A DNA stretch of 64,000 bases from Akebia trifoliata (taxonomy: Eukaryota > Streptophyta > Magnoliopsida > Ranunculales > Lardizabalaceae), in assembly GCA_017979445.1 (NCBI GenBank), contig CM030706.1, positions 33,720,251 through 33,784,250 of the forward strand, read 5' to 3'. The translations under genes and the position numbers were made by a program. Positions within the stretch are counted from its first letter, which is position 1; each line of letters starts with the position of its first letter. This document shows, piece by piece, positions 31,822 through 44,739 of this stretch. Under the pieces are notes generated by a model. That model worked only from the letters and a program-made list of their open reading frames with translations, was not told where the DNA came from and searched no databases.

Positions 31822-32224
31822 TAGGAATGCAACTTGATTCAATTTATGGCCAAATTGGAACCGAACCAACATAACTCGATTTCACTATATTAGAATCAAA
31901 ATCAAACCAAATTGTCATTATTGCCAATATCCTATAAAGTTGATTGAAATACTTTTAATGAAAAATTAAAATTTTGTAATTCATGTAGCAAGTCACTAAT
32001 CTTTACATAAAAAAAATTATTAATCTATCATTAAAAAAATTCATTAATATCTGTCCTAACTCATAAAATTATTCATAATAAATCAATATTTATATTTATT
32101 TATCATATAGAAGTTCGGTTCTCAATTTTGTTTGGTTCTATACATGACTTGAATTGAGAATGAACAAAATTGACCAGTCCTCAATTTTCTTAACTTGGAA
32201 TCGAATCACAACTTATTCCAAATT
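31822..32224. mobile_element. hAT-type MITE remnant, TAGGGGTGCAACTT family
   Basis: Begins TAGGAATGCAACTTGATTC and contains CCAAATTGGAACCGAACCAA, resembling the element at 37238-37831. The right end is unclear: either ACAACTTATTCC near 32218, or beyond the solo LTR near 34250 (CCAAATTGCACCGAATC). Confidence 0.5.
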
Positions 32225-32229
32225 GAATA

Positions 32230-34179
32230 TGTAGATACGTGATTTTTGATTTTCGATGATCACTTCTACGAGGGTTTGGAGTCGCCACCAGTCTTTTTTA
32301 TAAAAGGGTGTGAATGGTCACCCGGAATGAATTTTTTTTAAAAAGAGTATCATTTTGGCGTTTAGTGACTCTTATACAAATAAGATATCAATCCGCATAA
32401 GATCTAGATAAGTGGTTCGATTAGAGAGAGGGGAAGGTGTTAAGCACCCTTCTTTCTCTCCATCAAATGATGGTAACCTTAACAACGTGGTCATTTTTTA
32501 TTAAATAAATAAATAAATAAAAAGGATCGAATGATCAACGACTTGTACCCTTAAAAGTAAGGGGATTTGTTATCGGCTCGAATTATAAAAGAGATGATCC
32601 TCATCAAAATCTTACCTTAGGAATATAATTTTTTAAAAATTATTGATTAATGGCTTATGGGCCCATTCTTATAGGTTAAGAAAGATCCAATTACCGATTG
32701 CCTCAAAACAGGTTGAGTGAGGTGTGCGCAAAAGGTGTTTTAAGGACTTAAAATGATTTTTTTTAAAGTGATTACAACCTCTACACTTTTGATCAAATCA
32801 AAATTCGATTTACCAGAGGTAGGGGAGGGTGAGCATTACGTTTTAGAAGCTTTCTAAAAGAAAAATTAAAGAAGTAAGAGGGGAGGTAGAAGAGGGAAAT
32901 GGAGAGGAGAGAGAGATGGGGGAGTTATATTTTCTCTAACCCATTTTGAGGTCTTGACTTCTTCTTTCCTTCCTTCCTTCTTCTTCTTCTCTTATTTTTT
33001 TTCTTGAATCCTTAGTTGTGTTATATGAGTTCCTTTTAGAAGAAAAGATGTTGTGAGAGAGGAAGATAATTGAGTAGAGAGGAGTTGAGAATTTTAATCT
33101 TTTAGGATTTGATAGCATATTCATTTTGAAAGGTGAATGGAGGGTATTTATATGTATTAATGATTACTTTTAGGGGTATGATGGGGTGAAAATGTAGAAA
33201 AGTAAAAAATGACATGAGATTTAAGAGTGAAGGATGTGAAATTTAGGGTTGAGATGAAGGTATTTGTGGAGGGGGAGGTAAGTGGGTAGCTTTTGATCCA
33301 AATGGGTTGGATCTTTCAACCCATTTGAGTTGAGTTTTAGGTGGAGTGAAAGGGTGTGGTGTTTGGTTAAGAGAATTGGGTTGAGTATTAGGTGAGATGA
33401 GAATATGTAGTGTTTGGTTAAGAGAATGGGTTGTATAAGGGATTAGGTGATTAGATTTTGAAAGGATGAATGATGTGGTGACATGTGTCAAAAAGGTGTG
33501 GAGATAGAGTGTTTAGATGAATTGATTGGAAAGAATGGGTGTAGGGGTGACTTATGAGGATGAATTTAAAGAAAATGATGAGATAAAGGTATGGGTTGTG
33601 ACGTAGGTAAGTGATTTTGTTAGAGAAAAGTGATGGGGGTAGGTAGTTGAATGATGGAGGTGTGTTGAGGTGGTGGCATGTGTCTCATTTGATGATTAAG
33701 TGGTAATTGGTTGATGTGACTAATGATTTACGAATTACGAATATGAACTTGAATAAATATGAGCTTTGACATGTTTAACTTAGGATTTTGGGAAGATTTG
33801 GGTTGTTGTATTTTATTTAGGTTTATAGTTTGGGTTGCATAAGATTAGGGTTAGGTTAGGTTTAAGCCTTGGCTAGGGTTGAGTTCATTTTAGGGTGAGG
33901 TGGATAACGATTTTTAGGGAATTAAGGGTTGGTGGGTTTTAAGTGGGCTTAGGGTAATTTCGAACTCGAGAATGAAACGATAAGAGATGGAGAAGGTGGG
34001 GAGCATTCAAAACCTCATTGTGAGTTCATAAGACCTTTAGAGATCTTAAAAACCTTCGATTCGATCAAAATGTTGAGTTTCGACAATTTGAACTTTTTAG
34101 GTCCTTTAATGAATTTTATCAGAAAAATCGTTTTTTTTATCCTTTCGAATTGGAGTCTATACAAATTAGGCTATCTACA
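32230..34179. mobile_element. Probable solo LTR, ~1.95 kb
   Basis: Starts TGTAGATACG and ends GGCTATCTACA, so the termini are short inverted repeats of the TG...CA type. Flanked by GAATA (32225-32229) and GAATC (34180-34184), a 5-bp duplication with one mismatch. Contains GGAGTCGCCACC and GGGAAGGTGTTAAGCACCC, words I associate with LTRs of large plant Ty3/gypsy (Tat/Ogre-type) elements. No primer-binding site or internal region follows. Confidence 0.6.
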
Positions 34180-34184
34180 GAATC

Positions 34185-35798
34185 AAATAAGCCTAAAATT
34201 GTCGATTTGATTTTATTTGAATTGACCCAAATTGCACCGAATCTAAATATAACATCGATTTTAAGATATTAAGACATGTTATATTTGAGAGTACATTTTT
34301 TTTTGGTTGATAAATAGATATTTGAGAGTACATTTGAACCTTCCGTCAGATCACATTCCATTTAAATTTGGAATTTCCATCAAATTTGGGACGCGGTGGT
34401 TGATACCTTTGTTTGTTTAGGGTACAATAATTTATTAATCCGTGGAACGGAACCAAAGTGTACGGATTGAAAAGGTAAATAGACCACGTGCATGTTGACG
34501 GTGACAGGTCACCACTCAACTAATTCTACTATATGTACTCTGGAACTTGTACGGCTGACTTCCACATCACAGTCCTCTATTCATATATCTTTTTGTTTGG
34601 TGAGCCGACGTTTGACTTGTGACTTTAAAAAAAAAGCTGTCACCCTTCTGTTTTCCGCATGAGGTCGACGATGGTGATTTTATATAATAATATATAGAAC
34701 CCCCCTCTATGTTTTAAAATTTATGAGATACCCATTGACCTTCTTCTACTAAAAGACTGATAGAAAATGACTTAAAAACCCTCATTTTTTTGTGAGGTGA
34801 AAAATCTCAAAAGGTAAAATGGAATGAGATCATGATTCTAGTTAATCGATTGAATTTATTGTGATCTTGGAGTGTTCGAGGAAATAGACAATGACTTGTT
34901 GTTGTACCTAAAAATCAAATACACAGTAATATGTATTCTTTTTTTTTCTTTCTATTGAATTTTCTTCGTTATTGTGTCTAGTCTTATTTATTTATTTGTT
35001 TTTTCTAATACTTATATTTCTCTTTCTAGTGCTTCGAGAAAAGAGAAATCTCTGACTCAAAACTCCTAATTTTCTCCACTAATCTAATCATCTTCAACAT
35101 TCATACATCAACAGAGATGACTTTTATTTGAAAAAGTAACGGATTCTTTTACTGAGGTTTTGAAATAAGGGGTTAAAGTGAGGAATTGAACACGAGGTTG
35201 AATAATTGAAATCTAACACTTCAAAAGCTTGAAGATTACATATTTGTGAAATATAAATTAAGGATTTCTTTGACTAGAGGTTCGAGTTTTAGACATTTGT
35301 ATCATTTTCAAGTAATCTGTCAACCCAAACCAAGGTCAGGGGCTGTATGCAACAGTTTAAAAAAAGAGTGGTATTTCAAATATTTAGCAAAGCATAGAGG
35401 GGTTTATCTAAATTACCTATGAAGATGTCAATGTGGAATTCCTCTTCGTTCTCAATTTCTATGTATTTAAATAGTACTAAAAACTTTTTATTCAAAATAA
35501 ATAAACTAATATGTACTTTGACTCTTGTGTCGGGTTTATATTTGAATCTCAATTATTATTAATTTTTTATGGCCCTCCTAGTTGGTAGATATCAGCCACA
35601 AATATTTTTACCTTAAAAAAAAAATCTCCATTTCTCCAATATTCATTAAGTTCTTCTAATTTGTAAACTCTTTCATCTTTATACCTTCCCATAGTTTTCT
35701 TTGTTTCCTAAACTCTCCATTAATTTGGAATACAGATCTCTCCATTAATAATGTTTTAAAAATCACATGGGACTGCTTGTTCAATTGGATTTTATAAT
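34185..35798. other. Intergenic, no gene seen
   Basis: 34430-34680 is less AT-rich and has several TGAC-containing words on both strands (e.g. TTGACGGTGACAGGTCACC), but no gene start follows. The rest is AT-rich with no coding signal. Confidence 0.4.
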
Positions 35799-35874
35799 AA
35801 AATTAGTTTGGCTTGTGAACTCACGATTTTTGTGAATGTTATATTTTTATAAGAACATTTGAAAGGAATTTCAG

Positions 35875-35916
<42 letters not shown>

Positions 35917-36000
35917 GTTTGGCCCGTGAACTCATGATTTTTGTGAATGTTATATTTTTATAAGAACATTTGAAAGTAATTTCAGTTTATATATATATAT
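35799..36000. repeat. Tandem duplication of ~111 bp ending in (TA)n
   Basis: AAAATTAGTTTGGC and the following ~70 bp (to AATTTCAGT) occur at 35799 and again at ~35910, each followed by a TA run. Only a handful of substitutions separate the copies, so it is a recent duplication, probably through slippage or unequal exchange at the TA tract. Confidence 0.85.
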
Positions 36001-36359
36001 TCCATGGTCTGTTTTGAGTCGTGATCCAGAACGGTATATTGTTCCTATAACAATGTTAGGTGTCTACGTGACCATTTTTTATTGGAGTTCAAACACATCG
36101 AGCTATTAACCATAAATAAAAATTGTCAAACACACTTCTATTTAAAAAAAATAAAAAATTGATTGCCTAAAATGATATACAATGTCTTGGAGACTTTTAA
36201 TTTGTCTATTGAGATTTTGCCTTGTTTATAAATGAAATAATAAATTTAAAAGAAAAATACGAAATCTTGACTGAACAGAATTCAACTCTCAAGATAAAGC
36301 AGGTCTCTTGAGAGTAGTATGTCACATTTCTCTAAGATGGGTAGTGTCAACAGCCAATG

Positions 36360-36511
36360 TTGGGAGTCAAAATTTGTCTGATATGATTTAAAACTTTTGG
36401 ATTGGACTGATTTTTTGTGAGGATGATTAACACGGGGAGAAGATCATACTCACAAAAAATCAGTCCAATCCTAAACTTTTAAGTCATATAGAAAAAAGTC
36501 GTTGACTCCCT
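36360..36511. mobile_element. Single-hairpin MITE related to 15158
   Basis: GGGAGTCAA ... TTGACTCCC ends enclose arms with GGATTGGACTGATTTTTTGT and its complement ACAAAAAATCAGTCCAATCC around a short centre. The GACTGATTTTTTGTGAGGA core is the family signature. Confidence 0.75.
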
Positions 36512-37229
36512 ACCGTTAAATGCCAAACGAGACCCCTCTAAGATTTATAATTCCCAAAAGTTGGATTTTTGTGTTTTAATGATTGAGATTATGCTTTTTT
36601 TTTTTTTTTTATAAGTTATTTTCCCTTAAGTCTATAGATCCAAACCCATATAAAAAGTGGCAAATGATTTAAAGTCTTTGAATGAACACTGTGCAATAAT
36701 TATTACTACCATAAAACCTATGCCATTTACCCTTAGTGGTATTAGAAGCATAATTGAATATAAATCAACCATGAAACATATTGTGAGAGTATAGGTCGGT
36801 TTGGTTGTTGGGAAAAATGGCTAGAAAATAAGATTGTAGGTGTATGGTTAGCAGGTTAGGTATATATTTTTCCAAAAATTATTTTTCCTAAGAAAAGGAC
36901 TTTACTATCTTATTGGGAAAATATTCTTTTATCCGATCCCTTAATAATATGATTGTCCCGTTGGAGCCACATTGACGAAGTTAATTGAGATTCAAGAATG
37001 ATTCGACAAGAGAAAAATAGCAAAATTTGATTAAAAGAGGAAAAAAGGAAAACAAAATTATAAAAATATAAATATGTGTTTTCATATTAGATGTAATATT
37101 AAATAAAAATTTATATTATAGATAATTAAAAATAAAAATTTCAAAACATTCTTAATAAATCATGATTAAATTCCCAATTGAAAAGTTATAAAATTACTAT
37201 GACTATTTTTTTCTAAAAAATCAATGATT
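36512..37229. other. Intergenic, no gene seen
   Basis: AT-rich sequence with a T-run at 36595-36612. No coding signal. Confidence 0.45.
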
Positions 37230-37237
37230 GTTGTCAC

Positions 37238-37831
37238 TAGGGGTGCAACTTGGATCGGGTTGGTTCGATTTAGAGCAAAATCAAAACCGAACCAACCAAA
37301 ATCGGTTTCATTATATGAGAACCATAACCAATCAAAATTGGTCTAGAACTGAATCAACCCAAATTCGGTTTGGTTCCATGGGTTGCCAAGAGATTCCCTC
37401 ATTAGCAGAAATTTTTTCATCTCTCCCATCTTTAATTTATTTTGCAACTTAAGAGAGATATGAACCGATGTGCAACCGCAGGTTGCAGGTAGTAATTTGA
37501 TAGCTGCAAATCACATCCGGAGGTCACAGATTGCAACCCAAGAAAGAGATAGAGAAATGAGTTGGTGGCAGCCGTAGGTTGCAGGTTGCAAGTGGCAACC
37601 GCAGAGACGAGAGAGAAAGGTTAGGTTTAAAAAAAAAATTACATTTGATTTTTAAATAGAATTTTGTTTCGATTATTTATAAACCCTGAATTGAAAATCG
37701 AATCGAATCCATCAATTCTTATTTTATTTAATCCGAAACCAAACCGTACTTAGTTAAAATCAAACCAACTCAATCCAAAATTCATGGATTGGTTCGGTTC
37801 CCGGTTTGAACCGAATTAAGTTGCACCCCTA
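37238..37831. mobile_element. hAT-type MITE with perfect 8-bp target duplication
   Basis: TAGGGGTGCAACTT ... AAGTTGCACCCCTA, perfect ends, flanked by GTTGTCAC at 37230-37237 and 37832-37839. 594 bp. The interior has repeated GGTTGCA-type words and many AACCGAACC-type words in both orientations. A 74-residue frame over the left end is an accident of the repeat. Confidence 0.92.
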
Positions 37832-37839
37832 GTTGTCAC

Positions 37840-40599
37840 TATGATTAGGTAGTAAAATCGAAATGCCACTCCCATCAATATTTTCTAGATGCAATTAAAT
37901 ACACAAATATTCTATAAAAATATATATTTTCTCATAATTACTTCAAAGATGGATTATCTCCTTAAAATATTTTCTAAATGATTAACACTTTCCTTGGTAA
38001 ATTAGTAAGGATAGTTTCCTAATTGCATGACCTTGTGGCATCTGAAAACATCATCTGATGCCATAGGGCTGTAGAGTACACAAAATTCTAAGAATTTTGA
38101 AAGAAAGAAAAAATTAAAGAAATGTTTATTACCATTAAATTTTAATTTCAAATTTCGAAGTTCACTAGCCGCCCATTTTCAACACCTTGGATGGAGATCA
38201 AAAAAGTATGGCTGTTATTTGGAATGTGCGTGTATGTCACCGTAAGATCATCCTAGAGATATGTACATCTTGTAGATTGAAATGAATTGAGAATATCTCG
38301 AGAGTAGTGAATGGGATATACGAACCAAATTAAAGGAAGGTAAGACCTAGGGAACGGGACGACAGGAATGCAATGAAAAGATCTTAGGCCAACGTTATGG
38401 TTCTTGACCAAAAACTTGAAGGCAGGTGAAATCATTTCCCTTCTCGTGTAAGCTTGAGAATCATGAGAAACTTGCCAATTAAGCTCAAATCCCTAGAATC
38501 ACGGAATAGATCCATGGAGTAAGTGTAATCTTATTAATTAAAGTGTAAGGAAATTAAATTAGAAGCGAATATTAAAAGGGAAAGAAAATGAAAAGATGGG
38601 GGAAATTGATCTATAAAGTATAAATATAAGGTGATTTTTTGTATGGAATTTAATTGATCTTGGTTGAATAATTGTTGTGAATCTAACTTAGGCACATAGT
38701 TTCTTTTACTAGCACCATACCGGTGCTTAGACAGTTTCTTCTTACAAGTTTGAACTAGTTGTGCCGTAAATCTCGAGTTGGTGAAAATATCTTACCACTA
38801 TTTTTTTGAACTATTTTATTTTGTTCTTAAGAATCTGAGTTTTTTCATGAAATCTAGAAGGTTGTGATGTTGAATTTCCAATGTGATCATCCACATGGAC
38901 CTAACCATAATAACAAAAATATGTTTTTTTTTTTTTTTTTGAAAAAATCACGATTAAATCACGTTTTTTTTCCAAAATCTCACGAAGTTCTTGAAAAAAT
39001 CATGATAATCGTGTTCAGTCCTTTTTTTTTTTTTTGCTCTCTAAAAATCACAGATTATTTTGTTTTTAGTATTTGTTAAGTATAATGTTTCATTTAATAT
39101 ATAAAATACATCATTTTTTAACATTTTTATACTTAAGAATAATTATTATTTTTTCCTTTTTAATTATCTGATGTTTTCCCATCTTTATCGATTTTTGTAG
39201 TTTTTTTCTGAAGCTCTCTCTTTTCAAATTATTGCTGATCCTCAACTTTATGACTATGGGCCCAACCATATTGACAAAATTCTCTGATTTTTTGACAAAG
39301 TCGCAATAACTCGCATTTATTTCAATCAACTATTTAATGCCGACTTCTTCACAAAACTCTAAAAAAAAATATTTTATACTATAGTAATAAGAAATTTTGT
39401 AATTTTATTCAATATTGTGTTAAGTAACAATATAGTTCTACTTTATTCTCAAAATTTGCCCCTTTTTTGCTAATTTTTCCCTTGCCCATTTTTTTTCGAA
39501 TCTTGACTTTATCACTATGGGCTCAACGATCCTTAGTAAGATTTGAAATCTTATTAAGTTACTAAGGGTAGTCTTACTCTTACAATAAATCAATGATACA
39601 CAACCTTCCAAGTGAAAAAAAAAAGACTCCTAATAATATGACTCGCCAAGTGGCATACTCAATTGACTCCCAATTGTGTATCATGAGACATACAAATCTA
39701 CGATTCTCGAACTTGTCATGTCAAAGAGTGCTTGAGTATGCCACCCACAAGTCATATTATAAGGACTCATAAAAAAGAAGAGCCGTGTTGGAGTAGTATT
39801 GAAATTGACATCGTTTGAAACATTATTGTGTCCATTTCCATTGATACTTCTCACTCATAACTTGGTGAAAAGTATATGTGGTTCTATAGAGATATCCACA
39901 TCAAACGATGTGAAATAAAAATTGATCCAGCATAATATCTGGCAGCTACATACAAAGTGAAAATGACCACATGTCTCATTGTGATTTTTTTTTTTTTTTT
40001 TTAACCTTAAAACAACAACAACTACAACAACAAAAAAAAAAAAAAAAACAAAAATTGTTAAAAACAAAAATTAAAATCTATACTAGGGTCCCTCTTTGAG
40101 CCTCGCTGGTTATTAATAATTGAATCGAGTTTACGTACGTGAATGGTACAGCAAACCAGACCAGCTTACGTACGAAAGTATAAGAGAGAGAGAGTGAGAG
40201 ATGTTACGTGATGCCTTACGCATGGGGCATGGGTGGGGGGAACCTTCGTGACACGTACGTGTGGACCCAGTCAAAGATTCTTAGCTTTGAAACTTTAAAG
40301 CCGACCATAAAGAGTAAATGGAAGCCAGAGATATAAAGGTGGTAACCTTGATCGAGTATGTTCCAGCTGTTCTCTCTACACTTACCTTCAAATACCAAAA
40401 TCTCTTGCCCACCCCTATTTACCCTTTGAGAATGTCTTCATACGACATTAATGTGGGGTGGTGATATTTCCAATACAGTTTCCTCTCTCTTTTTATATAT
40501 TTTTTTAAGGTCAAATTGGTCAAAATGACCATCCAAGGATGTTAGTTAAAAAAATAGTTATTTTATGAACATGTGATATATAACACTTGAGGAATATAA
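37840..40599. other. Intergenic, no gene seen
   Basis: 39620-39780 forms a hairpin (CCTAATAATATGACTCGCCA ... AAGTCATATTATAAGG with GGCATACTCAA / TTGAGTATGCC), probably a MITE. 39530-39600 (CCTTAGTAAGATTTGAAATC) recurs at 55968-56030. 40100-40420 is less AT-rich with ACGTACGT words but leads to no gene. T- and A-homopolymers occur near 38920, 39020, 39985 and 40030. Confidence 0.45.
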
Positions 40600-40935
40600 G
40601 TAAAAATAATTATTTTTTAAAATATAGGTTAAAATTTTTGGGATTGAGTTGATTTTTTGTGAGGATGAATTTTATGATGAGAAGACCATTCTCACAAAAA
40701 ATCAGTCTAATTGGAAATTTCTAATCCCATCAAAAATGATTTTAAAATGTTGATCATCAATTTTTTAATAATAATTTATAAATCACTGTTGATTGATTTA
40801 GAACTTTCAGATTTGACTGATTTTTTTGTGAGAATAATCTTCTCATCATAGATATCATCCTCACAAAAAATCAAGTCAATCTGAAACTTCTAACCTATAT
40901 TTTAAAAAATGATTGCTTTTACATATATTTTTACC
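40600..40935. mobile_element. Double-hairpin MITE, second copy of the 15158 type
   Basis: Outer arms (GTAAAAATAATTATTTTTTA ... with counterpart at 40905-40934) enclose two hairpins, 40625-40735 and 40795-40905, each with TTGATTTTTTGTGAGGAT or CTGATTTTTTTGTGAGAAT and complements. Same architecture as 15158-15535 with considerable sequence divergence. Confidence 0.75.
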
Positions 40936-42239
40936 TATGTGCCTTGAATCAACTTAAGAAATTGTGAAGATTTTTTTTTTTTTTTTTTTTTTTTAAAGAA
41001 GAGGTTGTGGGAGGAGTAGATGTGGAAATAAAAAAAAAATAAAAAATAAAAAAAGAAGAAGAAGAAGAAGAAGAAAGATAAAATATTAATAATTTCCCTA
41101 TCGTTAAGACTTAGCTTAAGTGGCACGTGTTTGTAAAAGGGAAAAATCTAATTTTCATCTAAGCCCTTGGTGTGGTGGTTTGATTATTGTGGCATTGAAA
41201 GTAGATGAGGAATTGACCAAAATAAATGTTGAAGACAGCTTAATGGATTTAAAGAAAGAAAGGCACCTATATTCTACATGCAGGTACAAGAATAATATTT
41301 TCTCCTTGTTAATTGTTTTGGTGTCATTAATGACTTAAGAACTTGCATATATATAATAGAAGATAGGGTCTCATATTATTTTGATGAGGATGACATATCA
41401 CCATCAAGGGTAAGCTTTTTATTTTATTTTATGGGTAAGCTGGACTTGAATCCACGACCTCAAAGTTGCTATGCAATGTCTCAAACCTATTGAGTTATGG
41501 GTCTAAGACCACTATCAAGGGTAAATTGTATTCATGATTCGTTGGTGAGGCTCCCAAGTTACTGCATCATTGCAGCACTCACTATGTGAAACTTGAAAAT
41601 TTTGACAAGAGAATTTGACGGGTTAAAGCCCACAAATGTTAGAAACTGAATTTTGACAATCCATGGCTGTTGAAATTTTTTATGTTCCCCAATTTGATGA
41701 CTTAGAGCCATCAAATTTCTGTCATCCTCCATTAATTTGATGGTTTTGATCTGTTGAAAAAAAAAAAGTTGACAATGAAAATTTTGATGCCTTGGTCAGT
41801 TGAATTTTATGAAATTCGACGGCCTTGACTGTCAAATATAAGTTTTTTTCACATTGTGGCTAAATGAAATATTATCAGCAAATTATCCTAACAGGGCTTT
41901 GTAGGTCAATCGATAACATAACACCTCACACCTAGCTTGTGATAAAATTCTCCTCTCGTTCCACCAGTCCTTTATCATGATCTATCATTTCCCCCCAACG
42001 CGACAATTCCCGACTTCCATTGGTTACATTGGCAATAACCCCCTCCCCCCCCCCCCCCCCTCTCCTGGAGTAGTCACTTGGAAGAAAGTGTGTAATACAT
42101 AAATTCAAAGTGGACATCAATGGGGCACCATTTCACATTATCTATAATTAATAACTATACACTTAAATAGTCAACTATTTGTGATTGAGATAAATGCGAA
42201 AAAAATGTAAATGTCAACATATGGGTCTGTTAACCAACA
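40936..42239. other. Intergenic, no gene seen
   Basis: Poly-T (40972-40994) and (GAA)n (41053-41074). 41430-41510 read on the minus strand has a box-B-like GATTCAAGTCC and may be a SINE head. A poly-C run lies at 42045-42060. Open frames here are low complexity. Confidence 0.45.
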
Positions 42240-42490
42240 AGCGTTGTGCACGGTGGCCAGTGCCTCCCTCCAAGAAAGGAGAAGTCTTAAGTTCATGCTC
42301 CCTCGTTGGCCAACCATAAAGATTTTTCTCTCCTTATTTGGTATGCGTGGTATGCGAGGTATTGCATATACCTGAATTATTTGGGCGAGATATGATGCTT
42401 TAAGCGGCTAGTTGCCTCACCCCTGCTAGTCGGCCCATGGGTTCAAAACCCCCATCATAAAAAATAAAAAATAAAAAAAATAAAAAAAAT
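42240..42490 (+). mobile_element. SINE-like element
   Basis: A head with tRNA-like phrases (GTGGCCAGTGCCTC; CTTAAGTTCATGCTCCC), a body with GGGCGAGATATGATGCTTTA and GGGTTCAAAACCCCC, and an A-rich tail (AAAAAATAAAAAATAAAAAA) at 42459-42489. Part of the body recurs at 54590-54720. A clear target duplication was not found. Confidence 0.5.
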
Positions 42491-43230
42491 GGACCTATTT
42501 GAAAACATCAAATTTTGAAGGTCAATCTTAGATTTAGTCTAGTACAAGGTTGTTCCGGACAGATTTTAACATTAAACTAATTATGTGCTTTATTATTTGA
42601 CAAAAAAGATTAATTTTCCCATTTATTTTGCTCTTGTTTGAATTAATTTATTTTAGAACATGTTTCATATAAGCAAGAGTTGAACTAAGTTTAGGGGAAA
42701 AAATTGTGAGTAGGATCAAAAAATATTGATCCCCCAAATCTGCCAAAAATATTTCAAAATTTTCATATCAGAATCAACCCTGATTGGCCATAATTTTATT
42801 TTGATTCCTTAACTAAAAATATTTAGACAACTTTTTACCCTTATCATTTTGTTTATAATATCAATAAAAACATTGTTGATACCGATAAAAAATAAAAAAA
42901 CATCAATGAGAAAGTGTCATTAGTCATTAAGATCCATAAAAGGGTTTAAATCTCACCATCATCGAATTACTGATCTCACTAAAAAGGCTTACCACTAAAA
43001 AATAAAAAATAAAAGAAGAAGAAATACATGCATACGTACCAAATTGCCTATAGAAAATTATGATCGTAAGATTTAATTCATGGGCTTTTTGGTAATTTTC
43101 TAACCATGGCACTAAAGTCGTGTTGTCAATAACAATAAAAATGGACTAAAAAAATATCAACCACCCATTCTATAATAATTCATGGATTTATTTCATTTGT
43201 ACTGAAGTAGTTACTAGGAAACTCCCCCCT
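42491..43230. other. Intergenic, no gene seen
   Basis: AT-rich DNA upstream of the ERF promoter with no coding signal. Confidence 0.45.
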
Positions 43231-43239
43231 ACTCCTCTT

Positions 43240-43365
43240 AATAAGCATCCACGTGTCCATCATTTCACCTATCACCAACTATATATAGAGACTGAAACAC
43301 ACACTACTTTCCTACCGGAATCCTGACCAGAATTTCATACTTCAGCCGGAAAATCTGACACACAC
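43240..43365 (+). promoter_or_regulatory. Promoter of the ERF gene with ABRE/G-box and TATA box
   Basis: CCACGTGTCC at 43249-43258 contains an ACGTG core matching abscisic-acid response/G-box elements. ACTATATATAGAG near 43277-43288 is a strong TATA box, about 30 bp before a probable start near 43315. The ATG at 43366 follows a short leader. The motifs are seen; their regulatory role is inferred. Confidence 0.6.
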
Positions 43366-43911
43366 ATGGAACAAAGAGAGGTGATCATAGGTGAATCTCC
43401 CTTAGCTCCGACGGGACCGAATTACAGGGGAGTTCGAAAGAGGAAATGGGGCAAATGGGTTTCGGAGATCCGGGAACCCGGAAAGAAGACCCGGATTTGG
43501 TTAGGGAGCTTTGAAACACCAGAAATGGCAGCCACGGCTTACGATGTAGCTGCATTGCACCTTAGAGGCCATGGGGCACGACTCAATTTTCCTGACTCGG
43601 TCGACAAGCTTCCTCGAATTGCCAGTACGAATCCCGATGATGTTCGATTGGCTGCACAGAAGGCAGCTTCTCGAGTTAGAGGACAGATTAATGGAGGTTC
43701 GAAGGTGAGTAACTCGAGCTCGAACTCGGTCCCGATGATTATAAAATTGTCACCGAGTCAAATTCAGGCAATCAACGAGTCACCATTGGACTCACCAAAG
43801 ATGTGGACTGAGTTAGCTGAAGCGCTGCTTATAGAGCCACCTCTAAGCTTTTTTAGTGAGTTTGAAGTTACTGAGTTGGAAGAGATGCAGCATTATTCAC
43901 TGTGGGGTTAA
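43366..43911 (+). CDS. AP2/ERF transcription factor, DREB type, 181 aa, single exon
   Basis: One AP2/ERF DNA-binding domain at residues ~20-77: [20 protein letters not shown], then [20 protein letters not shown] and ARLNFPD. Val at the WV position of the second strand and Glu in EIREP fit the DREB rather than the ERF class. The C-terminal part has a [13 protein letters not shown] block and an acidic end ([17 protein letters not shown]) suggesting an activation region. The overall form resembles Arabidopsis ERF016-ERF020-type group III/A-5-like proteins. Nuclear regulator of stress-responsive genes, by family. No intron, as usual for this group. The ATG is the first after the TATA box. Exact subgroup is uncertain without a tree. 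Confidence 0.95.
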   Translation: MEQREVIIGESPLAPTGPNYRGVRKRKWGKWVSEIREPGKKTRIWLGSFETPEMAATAYDVAALHLRGHGARLNFPDSVDKLPRIASTNPDDVRLAAQKAASRVRGQINGGSKVSNSSSNSVPMIIKLSPSQIQAINESPLDSPKMWTELAEALLIEPPLSFFSEFEVTELEEMQHYSLWG

Positions 43912-44739
43912 AATATATATATAACGAACAGCTAAGCACAAAATCCTGACTTTTTCTAGGGATTACCACTGGTTTTCTGCAATAGGAAGATCTTCCCATC
44001 TCAGCCGTTCGTTGGACGCTTTGTGTCCAACCACTTTGGACACTGGAAATTTCTTATTAAAAAAAAAAAAACCTAATAGGATACAAGTGTTTGACCCAAC
44101 CCAGAGAAAGGAAATTTTATCTTTGTTTTGTTTATGTTAATCAAAACTATACATGTAAAAGTTAGGGTTTCTAAGGGTCCAATCTCACATAATTTTATCA
44201 ATATTTAATGTGTGTGAAAGGGGAGCCATGATTGCTAATTGTTTGTTTTTAAATAATTTATGTAAGAATTTTTGGTGAGAGGGAATGGAGAGGGGTCCAT
44301 CTCACCTCACATATTGGTTAGATCATTAATTGTGACAGCTACTGTAAGATAGTTTTTTTATTCCATGTTTAGTTAAACTTGGATTTTATTATTTCAATGA
44401 AGCTTCTTTTAATTGATTATGTAGATTAAAGTCCAACTAAATCCCAGGTAATAAGGGTAGATCTCAAAATTATATATATTTTTTCTTGTTATTTTAATCA
44501 ATTTTCTTACGACCGATCAGTTTTCCGAGGAAATATTTTCCAATTTCAACTATTTGTCGAAGAGCAGTATCCAAAGACTTTAGAAATTAAAATTTTCTTT
44601 GAAATTTTTTTTTTTTTTTTAATACGATACAAGTGTTTGACCCAATCAAGAGAAAAAGGAAGATTTTTATTTTTAATATATTAGCCAAATGCAAGTAAGT
44701 ATTGCTAAGGGTCTAATCTCACAAAACTAGAGAAAGAAG
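43912..44739. other. 3' flank of ERF gene, no other gene seen
   Basis: 43990-44040 has a small palindrome (GTTCGTTGGACGC / GTGTCCAACCAC). A- and T-runs occur at 44060 and 44605. The phrase ATACAAGTGTTTGACCCAA occurs at ~44080 and ~44625, so a short segment is duplicated. Confidence 0.5.

Noticed and set aside
33243..33491. 82-residue minus-strand Thr/Pro/Ser-rich frame
   Set aside because: It arises from repeated GGGTTGA-type words inside the solo LTR.
40100..40420. Possible gene in a less AT-rich stretch with a 60-residue minus-strand frame
   Set aside because: No recognisable protein, no splice-linked exons; ACGTACGT words and GA repeats suggest promoter-like or neutral DNA only.
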